NCBI GenBank assembly: GCA_951813295.1
Contig: CATOTI010000002.1
Coordinates: forward strand, 124,001 to 188,000
DNA length: 64,000 nt
Direction: 5' to 3'
Origin: an uncultured Pseudomonadales bacterium
Lineage (GTDB): Bacteria; Pseudomonadota; Gammaproteobacteria; Pseudomonadales; Azotimanducaceae
In this document: positions 10,290-20,067 of the stretch, one piece after another
Numbering within the stretch: the first letter of the stretch is position 1
Layout: the number at the start of each line of letters is the position of its first letter
Position numbers and translations under genes: made by a program
The notes under the pieces: generated by a model
What the model saw: only the letters and a program-made list of their open reading frames with translations
The model's database searches: none
Told to the model about the DNA's origin: nothing

Positions 10290-11468
10290 CTAGCTTCTGG
10301 GCTTGTACGGGTGCGCCGCGACGACTCCCTCGTCAAGCTCGACGCCAAGGCCCGGTTCGGTGGGCGGAATGATGTAACCGTCCTCCCACTGGATCGGCTT
10401 TTTCAGGATCTCGGCATGAAAGCCCGAAAAGTCCTCGATGCTTTCCTGAATCAGGAAGTTGGGGCTACACGTATCCAACTGAATGTTGGCCGCGGCTTCG
10501 ATCGGCCCGCAATAGAGATGCGGCGCGATCTGCGCGTAGGACGCCTCCGCCATCCCGGCGATCTTCTTTGCTTCCAGAATGCCGCCGACCCGGCCAAGCG
10601 CCATCTGCAGAATGCTCGCCGCTTGCTTGTGCAGCAGTTCCCGGAACTCGTACTTCGTCGACATCCGCTCACCGGTCGCTACCGGAATCGTCGTGAACTG
10701 GGCAACCCGCGCCATCTCGTCTTTGTTCTCGGGCGGCACGGGTTCTTCGAACCAGAGCGGGTCGTACGGTTCGAGTCGGCGCGCGAGTCGCAGTGCGCCG
10801 GACGTCGTGATCTGGCCGTGCGTACCTACCAGGATGTCACCTCGATTGCCGATCGCCTCACGCACGGCCCGGACGACGGCTTCGGCGTTGTCGAGTCGGT
10901 CGATCGGCGGCTCACGCGGATCGAGCCGACCCATGATGTCGATGATCGGATCGAACTTGACTGCCGTGAATCCGCGATCGATGTAGTGGCGCGCACGGAT
11001 GGCCGCTTCCTCCGGGTCCGTGTGCGGCGAACTCCGCGGTCGCTCGGGATCAGGATAGAGATACGTGTAGGAGCGCAAGCGCTCGTGGAACTGGCCACCG
11101 AGCAGGTTGTAGACGGGCTCTTCGAGCGCCTTACCAACGATGTCCCAGCACGCCATTTCGATCGCGCTCAACACCCCCATCACCGTGTGATCCGGGTACT
11201 GATGGTGTTGCAGCCGTTCGTGCCCCTCACCGTAGTACACAGAGCGCCAGAGCAGCTCGATACGACGCGGATCGGTGTCGACGGCGTAAGCCGCAAAGAC
11301 GTCGTCGATCAGATCGACGACCCGTAACGGGTGAAACGGCACGGCGTAGGCTTCGCCCACACCAGAGATACCGTTGTCGGTCGTCAGTTTGACGAATACC
11401 CAATGGCGACCACCGCGATACGGCGGCGGCGTCGAGACGACAAAGGATTCACAGTCGACGAGCTTCAT
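10290..11468 (-). CDS. mandelate racemase/muconate-lactonizing enzyme family protein
   Basis: 392 residues, ATG start. This is an enolase-superfamily sugar-acid or cycloisomerase-type enzyme. The capping domain is at the N-terminus. The barrel shows the AVKFDP element, the metal ligands in GTHGQI, WFEEPVPPEN and ATGERM, and the general base region IAPHLYCGPIEAA. That layout resembles galactonate dehydratase/galactarolactone cycloisomerase-type members more than mandelate racemase itself. The exact substrate cannot be assigned. It lies 12 bases downstream of nothing co-directional that suggests a pathway; the FG-GAP gene follows it on the same strand. Confidence 0.85.
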   Translation of the reverse strand: MKLVDCESFVVSTPPPYRGGRHWVFVKLTTDNGISGVGEAYAVPFHPLRVVDLIDDVFAAYAVDTDPRRIELLWRSVYYGEGHERLQHHQYPDHTVMGVLSAIEMACWDIVGKALEEPVYNLLGGQFHERLRSYTYLYPDPERPRSSPHTDPEEAAIRARHYIDRGFTAVKFDPIIDIMGRLDPREPPIDRLDNAEAVVRAVREAIGNRGDILVGTHGQITTSGALRLARRLEPYDPLWFEEPVPPENKDEMARVAQFTTIPVATGERMSTKYEFRELLHKQAASILQMALGRVGGILEAKKIAGMAEASYAQIAPHLYCGPIEAAANIQLDTCSPNFLIQESIEDFSGFHAEILKKPIQWEDGYIIPPTEPGLGVELDEGVVAAHPYKPRS

Positions 11469-11536
11469 TTCGTTCGTCCGCGGCTAAAACGAGCGGCAAT
11501 GAAGACAAAGACCACGGTGCGGTTTCAACCCGAGCG

Positions 11537-12403
11537 CTATTCCTCGGTATAGCGGAGCTCAATCCGAGCCAGCGAAAAAGCGGCAGCGGCAAACGCCGCA
11601 CTCGCGAGACCGGTGAGCGCGAAGATCGACACCCAGGTCGGCGGCGCCGCGACAACGACCGCCAATGGTCCCTCCATGACCGGCAACGGCAGCAGACCCT
11701 TCAAGTAGTGAATGATACTGAACGCCTTGAGTGCCGGCGGCAGGATGAAGTGCATCACCTCCCACCCCATCAACAAGGCGATCGCAAAGATGGGGTTCTT
11801 GAACCAGACGCCGAACAGAAGGAAGACAGCGCCGTAACCGAGGCACCCGAGCAGCGTCACCCGAAGGTACGCCGCTATCTGCCCGGCCGCGTTGCCCGCC
11901 GTCAGGTCATCGAGAAAAACGTCGATTCCCCACGGCAGGTAAAGCAGGACGTAGGTCGTGATGGTGACCACACCGAAAACGAGCAACGTCGCCGCGAATC
12001 CCGCGAGGTATTTTCCGAAGGCCAGCACTTCGCGCCGCATCGGCGTCATCAGGTAGTAGTGCAGGCTTCGGTTCAACATCTCCGATCGAAAAAGCCGCGT
12101 GAAGACGAAAGCGCTCCCGAAAAACACCACGGCGCCGAGCACGAAGCCGGAGTAGACGATCGCGTAGATCTGCTTCGTCTCGACCAACTGGTCCGCACTT
12201 GTTGCCCCGCTCGCACTGCGCAGGATCCCGACGATCGCCAGAAACGCGACCGGCACGAGCGCGAGAACGTAGAGCGGGATCGAGCGCCGGGTCAGGAGGA
12301 TACGGCCGATCTCGACACGAAAGACTGTGCCGATCTGGCGGCGTAGGAGCGCAGCACCCGTCGCACGCTCCGGCAACCCTTCGTTTCCGATGACGAGATC
12401 CAC
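11537..12403 (-). CDS. ABC-2 type exporter permease (second pair)
   Basis: 288 residues from a GTG at 12401-12403 that shares its G with the TAG stop of the preceding ATPase (TAGTG). About six hydrophobic segments are visible, including IPLYVLALVPVAFLAIVGIL, FVLGAVVFFGSAFVF and a C-terminal helix ending in SLARIELRYTEE. The layout is that of an ABC-2 membrane subunit, with the RSEMLNRSLHYYLMTPMRR cytosolic coupling segment after the second helix. It partners with the ATPase just upstream and is the last gene of the six-gene operon. The substrate is unknown. Confidence 0.82.
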   Translation of the reverse strand: MDLVIGNEGLPERATGAALLRRQIGTVFRVEIGRILLTRRSIPLYVLALVPVAFLAIVGILRSASGATSADQLVETKQIYAIVYSGFVLGAVVFFGSAFVFTRLFRSEMLNRSLHYYLMTPMRREVLAFGKYLAGFAATLLVFGVVTITTYVLLYLPWGIDVFLDDLTAGNAAGQIAAYLRVTLLGCLGYGAVFLLFGVWFKNPIFAIALLMGWEVMHFILPPALKAFSIIHYLKGLLPLPVMEGPLAVVVAAPPTWVSIFALTGLASAAFAAAAFSLARIELRYTEE

Positions 12404-13359
12404 TAAGCGACCTCCTCGGTGGCGGATTGCTCCTCGACGACGAGATGCTGGTAGACCGCCGCCACGGTTTCGTCTGCGGGACCAATCGCCTCGAGTTGCC
12501 AATCGCGCTCCACGACCCAGCCGTTGAACGCCGCGAAGAACGCATCGGCATCTTCTGTTCGAACGAAGACCCCTTGCCGGTCGGGATGTAGCCGCGCTTC
12601 GACGCAGCATCTGAGTTCGAACACGGACGTCGCGATCTCGACCGCCTGCGGCGAACGGATGAAAACCAGCATCGGACTCGCGACCAGTTCTTCCTGCAAG
12701 CCTTCGACTTCGCCTTCCGCGACCACGTAGCCATTATTCAAAAAGACGACGCGGTCTGAAATCAGGTCCACCTCGTGGTGGATGTGACTCGAAACGAGTA
12801 CGTGCGCGCCCGCATCGGCAAAGTCGCGTAAGAGATCGATCACATCGGCGCGTGCCATCGGATCGAGTCCGTTCAGGGGTTCATCAAGGACCAGGACGCG
12901 CGGTAGGTGGGCGACCGATTGCGCGAGGCGTGCGCGCTGACGCATCCCTTTGCTGAATGATTCGACATCGCGTAGCGCCACATCAGCGAGCCCGACGCGA
13001 CCCAATGCTTCGATTCCGAGCCGTCGCGCATCGCGCCGGCTGAAGCCGTGCACCTCCAGAAGATCGGCGATGAATCCGAGCGCGGAAACGCCCTGCGGGA
13101 ACGTGTCGTACTGCGTGCAGTAGCCAACGTCTCGAAAAAGCCGCGCATGGTCACGAATCGGCACCCCGAGAACGTCGATTTCACCGCGGCTCGGATGCAA
13201 CAGCCCGGCGATGAGGTTCATCAGGGTCGACTTACCGGCGCCGTTCGGGCCGACCAGGCCCGTGATGCCGGGCGACAGCTCGAGATCGACACGGTTAACG
13301 CCGAGAACGTCGCCGTAGAACTTCGAAACGTTGCGCAGACTAACGCTCGCCGAACTCAC
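12403..13359 (-). CDS. ABC transporter ATP-binding protein (second pair)
   Basis: 318 residues. It has a complete nucleotide-binding domain: Walker A GPNGAGKST (about residues 38-46), a Q-loop around YCTQYD, an atypical signature FSKGMRQR, Walker B VLVLDEP and the switch histidine in VLVSSHIHH. The C-terminal 90 residues are an extra regulatory domain. It belongs to the drug/polysaccharide ABC-2 exporter class. Its ATG overlaps the upstream permease stop as ATGA and its own stop overlaps the next start, so expression is tightly coupled. Confidence 0.9.
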   Translation of the reverse strand: MSSASVSLRNVSKFYGDVLGVNRVDLELSPGITGLVGPNGAGKSTLMNLIAGLLHPSRGEIDVLGVPIRDHARLFRDVGYCTQYDTFPQGVSALGFIADLLEVHGFSRRDARRLGIEALGRVGLADVALRDVESFSKGMRQRARLAQSVAHLPRVLVLDEPLNGLDPMARADVIDLLRDFADAGAHVLVSSHIHHEVDLISDRVVFLNNGYVVAEGEVEGLQEELVASPMLVFIRSPQAVEIATSVFELRCCVEARLHPDRQGVFVRTEDADAFFAAFNGWVVERDWQLEAIGPADETVAAVYQHLVVEEQSATEEVA

Positions 13360-14222
13360 GACACCACCTCGAAAGCCGTGACGCGAGCGCGAAGCGCCAG
13401 GAGCGCGAGCACCGCCACCACGACCAGGACGACGAAGGCGTGTGCGCCCGGAATCGCCTCGTGCAACATCGAGAGGCCGTAGAGCCAGGCCGCGAACGAT
13501 TCGTACGCCTCGAACGGGTTGAGATAAGCGCCACGGGAATCATCGAACGCCTCGCGCCAGATGTTGCCGAACGCCGCGGCGATCAGGAATACGGCGAAAA
13601 ACCCGAGTCTCGCGATGGGCTTCCATTTCACCCACGCCGAGATCGCGAGCGCGACCAGTGAAAGCACGACGATCCAGACGAAGCTCGACGCGGCCATCGC
13701 GATCGGCACATGCCAATGCGCGCCGAACCAGCCGGGCTCGCCGAGGAACACCTGCGCGAAGAAGAGCAGGAGCCCGGGCACCCACGTTACCGCCGAGGCG
13801 AGCAGGACGATCACGGCCAGCTTGCCCAGGATGTAGTCGGATTTGCTGAGCGGTCGGGAGAGATAGAGCGGCAAGGCATTGTTGCGGAGATCGGGCGACA
13901 CCAACGCGGGACCGACAAAGAGCACCATCGCAAACGCAATGACGCCGAACGTCGACTGCACGATCTGGCCGAAGAATGCGGCATCGATCATGAGAATGTC
14001 ATCGAGCGAGATGTCGAGTTGAATCAGCGCCTCGATGTTGTAGCGCAGATAAATCAGCGTGATGAACACAACCTGCGGTACGAGCGAAACGAGAAAAAAA
14101 CCGAGGAAAAAGCGCGAACTGAAGAGTTCGGCCATGCCGTAGCGAGCAATCACGAGCGACCGGTCGAACGACGAGATGATCGGTGTTTCGATGTCCCGGT
14201 AGCTACGCTGATAGACCGCCAC
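13356..14222 (-). CDS. ABC-2 type exporter permease (first pair)
   Basis: 288 residues starting at GTG 14220-14222, immediately after the TAG of the preceding ATPase. Six hydrophobic segments are visible: the FFLGFFLVSLVPQVVF region, GVIAFAMVLFVGPAL, AVIVLLASAVTWVPGLLLFF, FVWIVVLSLVALAISAWV, LGFFAVFLIAAAFG and a C-terminal VLVVVAVLALLALRA. The motif DLRNNALPLYLSRPLSK after the second helix is the cytosolic coupling segment seen in NosY/ABC-2 permeases. It pairs with the upstream ATPase. Substrate not assignable. Confidence 0.83.
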   Translation of the reverse strand: MAVYQRSYRDIETPIISSFDRSLVIARYGMAELFSSRFFLGFFLVSLVPQVVFITLIYLRYNIEALIQLDISLDDILMIDAAFFGQIVQSTFGVIAFAMVLFVGPALVSPDLRNNALPLYLSRPLSKSDYILGKLAVIVLLASAVTWVPGLLLFFAQVFLGEPGWFGAHWHVPIAMAASSFVWIVVLSLVALAISAWVKWKPIARLGFFAVFLIAAAFGNIWREAFDDSRGAYLNPFEAYESFAAWLYGLSMLHEAIPGAHAFVVLVVVAVLALLALRARVTAFEVVS

Positions 14223-15203
14223 CTAAGCCGCCTCCTCTTCTTCCATCGCGCGGAGGAAAATGTCCTCGAGCGAATCGCGTTTGTAGTCGAGTTGACGAAT
14301 CTGTACGCCGAGTCGCGCCGCCAACAAATAGAGGTCGCGGATCTCGACTTCGGCCGGCAGCACCGCTCGTATCCGTCGGCGATTCGGAACGCCGACATCG
14401 CAACCCATCGCCTCGAGGCCATTAATGAATGCCTCATCCTCGCCTTTGATCGAGAGCGTCAGGAACTTCTTGTGAATACGCCGCTCCTCCTCGAGGTTGC
14501 AAACCGTCGCGATACGTCCCTGCTTCATGACGAGTACTTCGTCGCAGCAGGCTTCGACGTCCGGCAGAAGGTGCGATGAGATCACGACGCTCGCATCCGA
14601 GCCGTCGCGAATCTCGCGGATCAGCTTCAGCATCCGGTTACGCGCCGGCGGATCGAGACCGTTTGTCGGTTCGTCGAGGATCAGGAGCTTCGGTCCGTGC
14701 ACGATCGCCTGCGCAAGCTTGGCGAGTTGCTTCATGCCGAGCGAATACGTGTCGAGCGCTCGATATCGGGCTTCACCTAGGCCCACGTAGAAGAGCACTT
14801 CGTGGGCTCGCTCGAGCGCGACACTCGACGGTAGTCCCGACAGCTCACCCATCATCCGCACGAACCGAACACCGGTCATGCCGGCGATGAAGCTGTCGCG
14901 CTCGGGCATATAGCCGATCAACTGACGAACGGCCTTGGCCTCGCGGCGGACATCCCATCCGAACACCCGGGCACTACCCGCTGACGGCCGGTAGAACCCG
15001 AGAACCGTGTTCAAGAGCGTCGTTTTACCGGCCCCGTTGGGCCCGAGAAGACCGATGCAACGACCGTCTACGTCGGCCGTCAGCGAGTCGAGCACCGTAT
15101 TCGCGCCGAAGCGAACAGTGAGGTCGTCGAGCGCGAGAACGGGGGGCGTATCCAGCGATACGCCCCCCGAGCCGTTCGTCGACCCGTTCGCCTCGTCCCG
15201 CAC
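14223..15203 (-). CDS. ABC transporter ATP-binding protein (first pair)
   Basis: 326 residues. It starts at a GTG that shares a base with the TAG stop of the FecR gene (15203). The N-terminal 25 residues are polar. Walker A is GPNGAGKTT, the signature is YSLGMKQ, Walker B is LLILDEP and the H-loop is [10 protein letters not shown]. After the nucleotide-binding domain comes a C-terminal regulatory segment ([20 protein letters not shown]). The class is ABC-2 exporter (CcmA/NatA-like). Position in the operon implies control by the sigma/FecR genes upstream. Confidence 0.9.
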   Translation of the reverse strand: MRDEANGSTNGSGGVSLDTPPVLALDDLTVRFGANTVLDSLTADVDGRCIGLLGPNGAGKTTLLNTVLGFYRPSAGSARVFGWDVRREAKAVRQLIGYMPERDSFIAGMTGVRFVRMMGELSGLPSSVALERAHEVLFYVGLGEARYRALDTYSLGMKQLAKLAQAIVHGPKLLILDEPTNGLDPPARNRMLKLIREIRDGSDASVVISSHLLPDVEACCDEVLVMKQGRIATVCNLEEERRIHKKFLTLSIKGEDEAFINGLEAMGCDVGVPNRRRIRAVLPAEVEIRDLYLLAARLGVQIRQLDYKRDSLEDIFLRAMEEEEAA

Positions 15204-17896
15204 TACGCGCGGCCCACCGTCGCCGTGTCTTCCGACTCGCTCGACGATTCGTCGTCGGCAGGCCCGTTCCAGGGCAACGCGCCTTGGATGAGTTCTCCGA
15301 AGGCGGCAAACGGAAAGCCGCTCGGCGAGTTGAGCACGAAGCGAAGACGTTCGCTCTCGGCGTACGCATAGAAGAGCGAGGGTCGGATGATGCTCGAGAC
15401 ATCCGAGAGCGCCTCGAGCTGTGCTTCCGACATCGCTTCTTTGGGCACCAGGGAAACCACGTCGCGGATGAGCTCACCCAATCGGCTGAACGCGACCGCC
15501 GAGAAGTTCAAGTACTGATCCGCCGGCAACAGGTCGCGGAAGTCGCTCGCCGAAGTAATCGAGGTACCGCTCGAATACGCTCGTTCGGCGCGCTCGAGGA
15601 GCGCGACGGTCGGCGTGACGATGAGGTAACCATCGATCGTCGCCAGATGGATCTCCATCTCGTGGGTTTCGCCCGAATCGTCCCGGCCACCGCCGGCGAT
15701 CCGGTAGATATCGAGCGTCGCATGGTCTACCGGGCTCATCGAGATCGTAACGCCTTCGGCCGATGCTCGATCGTTGGCGGCCTGAACGGCAGTCTCGAGC
15801 GAATCAATGATCCGGTTTTCATCATAGACCTCCACTACGACCTTCCAGGAAGGCGTCGGCACCATGGGGCCGTCGACGCCGACCGCGAACTCACCCGACA
15901 GGACGCCGAGAATGTCGTCCCGCAGCGATAGCCCGATGCCGTCGAGCTGTGCTTCGAAACCGTCGAAGTCGTCACCATCCTGGAATTCACCGGCATGCTG
16001 CTCGGCGAACGCTTCGAGATCGTCGAGGATCCGCAACGGTTCCTCAATCAATAGGGCTTGCACGTACTGTGTCTCGGAAGAGAAGAACTCGAGCGAGCCC
16101 ATCGACGACGGTTCCCGTAACCACGCCGAGATGCCCGTCCGCGGTGCGGCAAAGTGCACGTCGGCCGACGCGAGCGTTCGTTCGCTGCCATCGTCCGTCG
16201 ATTCGAGCTCGAAGATCGCATAAGAAAGATCATCGAAGCCGGAGAACGCGAGCGCTTCGTTTTCGCCAGCTATCGCCATGAAGGTCGCGAGGTCGACGGC
16301 ACCGAGGTACTGCGTGCCTTGTGAGTAAGCGTCGGTAATGACTTGATGGAACGCCGTGCCGCTGAAACCGCTCGATCCGCTCGCAAGCGCCGCCTCCACT
16401 GCGCGAATCGCTTCGGGATCGCTGGACGCCACCATCAGATCACCGTCGATCCAGACGGATATCTCACGCTCCTTTGCGTCAGCTGGCGAGTCGATGATGG
16501 AGATCCTGACGCCTTCGGCTTCGCCTTCGCCGTGCTTGGCGACGATCTCGTCGATCGTGTTTTGCAACGTCTCCTCGAGTCCGGCGGTCGCGACCTCCGA
16601 GAGAACGATCGGTACAAAACCTCCCGTTTCCCTCGCCGCTTCGTCACGCGCAATCGCCAGCACCGTCTCGTCGCCGATGTGCTCGCTGATATCGCGCAGC
16701 CAACCCATCAATTCGTCGACGTGTTCGAGCTCTCCTTCATCCTCGGCGCGTTGCCAGATCTCGGCGAGTCGTTGACTCGATGCGAGGCGATCGCGGATCA
16801 GGTCGTAGGCCTCGGCGATCTTCGCGCTCGCATTCGGGATACCGACATAAACAACCGTGTCGGCCGGCACCAACTCCATCAGCCGCGACTGGTATCGCGC
16901 CGGGGTCTTGACGATCGCGCTGATCTCGTCCTGCAGCGCCTGCAGTTCATCGAGAATCTCCGCGTAGCGCTCGGCGTCCTGGCTCCACTCGATATCGCTT
17001 CGAACGTCGTTTGCCGCAAGCAGGCGGGTACCGAGATGTTGGCCCGACATGAGGTTGTGCTGCGTACCGGCGTGATTGACTTCGACCTCGCCTTCGACGA
17101 CGGCTACCCGTGTGCCTTTAGCACCGTGGCTCACGCCGAAGATCGTCCCCTTGACCGTGACGACCACGTCTTCCGTCGCCACGTTCAACGTGCCGCCTTC
17201 GCGCTCGGATGCCTCGACGATGATCCGCCCGCGGTCGACCGCGACACGATTGCCTCCGAAGTGTCGCTTGAACGCGAGCTGCGAGCGTTCGTCGATCTCG
17301 ACGACCGATCCGTCGTCGAGCTCGATGAAGGCGGTCGAGTCCGCAGCCGTTCGTAGTTCCGTGCCGCCGTCGATCCAATGATTCGGATCGAGCGCAACGA
17401 GTCCGGTTTGCGTTACCGCAAAGATCTTCCCGTCGACCGCGTCGACTCGCGCGATGCTGGTCTGATCGAATGCGGGCAATCGCGGGCCGAGTTGCAATGC
17501 GAGGGCGATGCCCAGCACGCCGACGACCGCGGCTGCGGCAAGCCGCACCCACGAACGCCGCGGCGGGTCCACGTCGATCGGCGGGGCTTCGAGCCGTGCT
17601 CGCTCGCGGCTGACGTCGCGCCTGAGGGCGGCAGATCGATGCATCTCCTCTTCGAACAGAAGCCGTCGGCTACCTTCGAGCTCGCCCGCAAGATAAGGCT
17701 TCACAAGGGATGCGTAGTTGTCGATTCGAACGCGCGGCCGCAGGGCGTCGAGCGAAACCGGCTCTTGCTCCATTTCGTTCGCCAATACGTCGCGAACCCG
17801 CGCGGGCGCGTCAGAGACGGCGTCGCGCGACGGTGTCGTGCGGCGGACCGCATCGAGAGTCTTGTCCAGGTTGAAGTCGGAATCGCGCGTGGTCAT
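15203..17896 (-). CDS. FecR-domain transmembrane protein with large DUF3352-like C-terminal region (putative anti-sigma factor)
   Basis: 897 residues. Residues 1-112 are cytosolic and contain [18 protein letters not shown], resembling the anti-sigma zinc-finger fold but without a visible HxxxCxxC. One membrane helix follows at about 115-137. Residues about 155-265 are a FecR domain ([45 protein letters not shown]). From about 340 to 870 there is a long periplasmic region starting [15 protein letters not shown], with repeated alpha/beta units that resemble DUF3352 proteins. The start overlaps the sigma-factor stop (ATGA). It probably senses an envelope signal and holds the sigma factor; that is an inference from gene order and topology. 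Confidence 0.75.
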   Translation of the reverse strand: MTTRDSDFNLDKTLDAVRRTTPSRDAVSDAPARVRDVLANEMEQEPVSLDALRPRVRIDNYASLVKPYLAGELEGSRRLLFEEEMHRSAALRRDVSRERARLEAPPIDVDPPRRSWVRLAAAAVVGVLGIALALQLGPRLPAFDQTSIARVDAVDGKIFAVTQTGLVALDPNHWIDGGTELRTAADSTAFIELDDGSVVEIDERSQLAFKRHFGGNRVAVDRGRIIVEASEREGGTLNVATEDVVVTVKGTIFGVSHGAKGTRVAVVEGEVEVNHAGTQHNLMSGQHLGTRLLAANDVRSDIEWSQDAERYAEILDELQALQDEISAIVKTPARYQSRLMELVPADTVVYVGIPNASAKIAEAYDLIRDRLASSQRLAEIWQRAEDEGELEHVDELMGWLRDISEHIGDETVLAIARDEAARETGGFVPIVLSEVATAGLEETLQNTIDEIVAKHGEGEAEGVRISIIDSPADAKEREISVWIDGDLMVASSDPEAIRAVEAALASGSSGFSGTAFHQVITDAYSQGTQYLGAVDLATFMAIAGENEALAFSGFDDLSYAIFELESTDDGSERTLASADVHFAAPRTGISAWLREPSSMGSLEFFSSETQYVQALLIEEPLRILDDLEAFAEQHAGEFQDGDDFDGFEAQLDGIGLSLRDDILGVLSGEFAVGVDGPMVPTPSWKVVVEVYDENRIIDSLETAVQAANDRASAEGVTISMSPVDHATLDIYRIAGGGRDDSGETHEMEIHLATIDGYLIVTPTVALLERAERAYSSGTSITSASDFRDLLPADQYLNFSAVAFSRLGELIRDVVSLVPKEAMSEAQLEALSDVSSIIRPSLFYAYAESERLRFVLNSPSGFPFAAFGELIQGALPWNGPADDESSSESEDTATVGRA

Positions 17897-18489
17897 GCCA
17901 TGTCTCCGTTCTTCGAGTCGTAGTTGAATAGATCGGGCGAAACCTTCGCCAGATAGTCCTTGAGTCGCGCGCGGGCGCGATGGAGGGTGACAGCGATCGT
18001 GCTGCTGCTGGTTTTCAGGATCGTGGCGATGTCCTGATTACTGAACCCTTCGAAGTAGTGCAGCGCGACGACCTCGGCCTGGCGCCCTTCCATGGTGCCG
18101 AGCGCGCCGCGCAGGGCATCGATGAGTTCTTCGTCGTAGCGAGCATCGTCCGGCCGGTCGCCAGCGCTCGCGGCCATGTCGATCGCGATCGCGCCGCTCA
18201 CCTCACGGCCGCGTCGGCGAACGATGTCGAGACCGGCGTTGATTGCCGCGCGACAGAGGAATGCGCCGACGTCGGCAATTCGATCGCCTCTGTCACGTTT
18301 GATGTAACGCAGGAAGACGGTCTGAAGCGCGTCCTCTGCATCGGCGACGTTGCCGGTGATTCGAAACGCGGCCGTGAACACCCGTTCGTGATGCTCTTCG
18401 AACGTCGACGACCAGGGCGCGTCGCGGGGACTGTCTAGGTCGATGGCTGCTGCTCGATCCGCGTTACCGTCGACGGTAATCGCATGCAT
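17893..18489 (-). CDS. ECF-type RNA polymerase sigma factor
   Basis: 198 residues from the ATG at 18487-18489, which has GGAGA five bases upstream; an ATG 27 bases further out is less likely. Region 2 is seen as AAFRITGNVADAEDALQTVF and region 4 as EGFSNQDIATILKTSSSTIA followed by HRARARLKDYL. No region 3, so it belongs to the extracytoplasmic-function class. It is the first gene of a six-gene operon with every junction overlapping or touching: sigma, FecR protein, then two ABC ATPase/permease pairs. The amidase gene is divergent, with 149 bases between. Confidence 0.9.
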   Translation of the reverse strand: MHAITVDGNADRAAAIDLDSPRDAPWSSTFEEHHERVFTAAFRITGNVADAEDALQTVFLRYIKRDRGDRIADVGAFLCRAAINAGLDIVRRRGREVSGAIAIDMAASAGDRPDDARYDEELIDALRGALGTMEGRQAEVVALHYFEGFSNQDIATILKTSSSTIAVTLHRARARLKDYLAKVSPDLFNYDSKNGDMA

Positions 18490-18638
18490 GCTGTCTCCGT
18501 TTTCGTGTCGTTCCACCCTTCAGACGACTCAACATGCGGTTCGTTAACAGGCCACGTTGACTGCTGCATCGATGACCACTCGCTTTCGCAGTTTGCGCTT
18601 GATGCAAGATAAACGACCCCGAGCCACGAGTACCTATC

Positions 18639-20030
18639 TTGGGCAGCTACGATCCTTCCCGTGACCACGGCCTCGACTTCACCTCTCACGTACCGTCGTT
18701 CGCCGACGGAACGGATAGCCCGAGGGCCTATCTCGAACGATGTATCGACACCATCGAGCAAAAGGATCCCGAGGTGCGGGCATTTGTCGCAACGAACGTC
18801 GACGCCGCGCGCGCCGCCGCCGATGCCAGCAGCAATCGCTGGCGCGCCCGTGGACCGCTGTCGTCGATCGACGGGATGCCGATCGGCATCAAGGACCTGC
18901 TCGAAACGCAGGACATGCCGACGGAATACGGTAGTCCCGCCTACCGCGGGAACTTCCCGAGGCGCGACAACGCCGCCGTCTGGGCGCTCCGCGAAGCGGG
19001 CGCCGTCATCCTCGGTAAGACCGTCACCGCAGAGCTCGGCGGTTCGCACCCCGGCCCCACGACCAATCCGTTCGACGCGACGCGAACGCCGGGCGGATCC
19101 TCCTCTGGCTCGGCCGCGGCCGTCGCGGCAGGCATGGTTCCGGCCGCCATCGGCACACAGGTCGGCGGTTCGATCATTCGTCCGGCCGGTTACTGCGGCA
19201 ACGTCGCGCTGAAACCAAGCCAGGGCGCGATCAATCGAGGCGAGCGCCAAGCGACGAGTATGAGCACCCATGGTGTGCACGCGAACTCGATCGATGACAT
19301 GTGGCACGTGGCGATCGAGATCGCCAACCGAGCCGGTGGCGATCGTGGCTTTCCCGGGCTCACCGGGCCGGAAGTCACGCCGAGCGCGCTCGAGCCGAAA
19401 CGGATCGCCGTCCTCGAGACCGAAGGTTTCAGCGAACTGGACGAGGTCACGGCCCAGACGTTCGCGCGAATGGTCGAGCAAATCGCCTCGCAAGGGGTCG
19501 ATGTCGTCACGCGTCGCGACCATCCGCTCGTCGAAACGATGGAGCAGAGCGTGCGCGAAGCCCGACGATTCGGCGGCCGAATCACGGCCTGGGAAAACCA
19601 TTGGGCGCAACGCATCCTGATCGAGCAGTTTCCCGACAAGACGAGTGAACGCCTGAAGCGAGTCGTTCGGACGGCGGTCGAGATGACCCCGGACGACTAC
19701 CGCGACGTGCTCCGCGAGCGCGATATCGCCCAAGCCACGCATCGAAGCCTGGCGGGGTTCGTCGACGCGATGATCACCCTTTCGTGTCCCGGACCTGCTC
19801 ATGTCTGGCTGGGAGATGAGCCTGGCAAACCACTGGCATCACGGCCAACGGGCGACGCGGTGTTCAACATGCCGAGTTCGGTGCTCTTCGCGCCCGCGGT
19901 GACGGTCCCGCTTCTCGCGGTCGGCGGTCTACCGGTCGGCGTCCAGTTCATGGGGCAGGTCAACGAGGACGCCAAGATGGCCTCGATCGCACGCTGGGCC
20001 ATGGACAACCTTTCACCCATCACGAGCTAG
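18639..20030 (+). CDS. amidase signature family hydrolase
   Basis: 463 residues. The Ser-cisSer-Lys machinery is visible: Lys about 85 in GIKDLLET, the glycine/serine-rich stretch PGGSSSGSAAAVAAG, and the nucleophile Ser in GTQVGGSIIRPA (about 178). The family hydrolyses amide bonds of varied substrates; specificity is not predictable. The only in-frame start after an upstream TGA (18600-18602) is TTG at 18639, without a clear ribosome site, so the start is uncertain by a few codons. It is divergent from the sigma operon and followed 37 bases later by a phosphotransferase gene. Confidence 0.9.
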   Translation: MGSYDPSRDHGLDFTSHVPSFADGTDSPRAYLERCIDTIEQKDPEVRAFVATNVDAARAAADASSNRWRARGPLSSIDGMPIGIKDLLETQDMPTEYGSPAYRGNFPRRDNAAVWALREAGAVILGKTVTAELGGSHPGPTTNPFDATRTPGGSSSGSAAAVAAGMVPAAIGTQVGGSIIRPAGYCGNVALKPSQGAINRGERQATSMSTHGVHANSIDDMWHVAIEIANRAGGDRGFPGLTGPEVTPSALEPKRIAVLETEGFSELDEVTAQTFARMVEQIASQGVDVVTRRDHPLVETMEQSVREARRFGGRITAWENHWAQRILIEQFPDKTSERLKRVVRTAVEMTPDDYRDVLRERDIAQATHRSLAGFVDAMITLSCPGPAHVWLGDEPGKPLASRPTGDAVFNMPSSVLFAPAVTVPLLAVGGLPVGVQFMGQVNEDAKMASIARWAMDNLSPITS

Positions 20031-20067
20031 GATCATTTCGGACGCCGCTGGCCGCGCAGACGACGGC

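Noticed and set aside
18490..18638. ECF-type autoregulated promoter before the sigma factor
   Set aside because: A GAAC and a CGTC element occur on the minus strand but only 12 bases apart, too short for the normal ECF promoter spacing.
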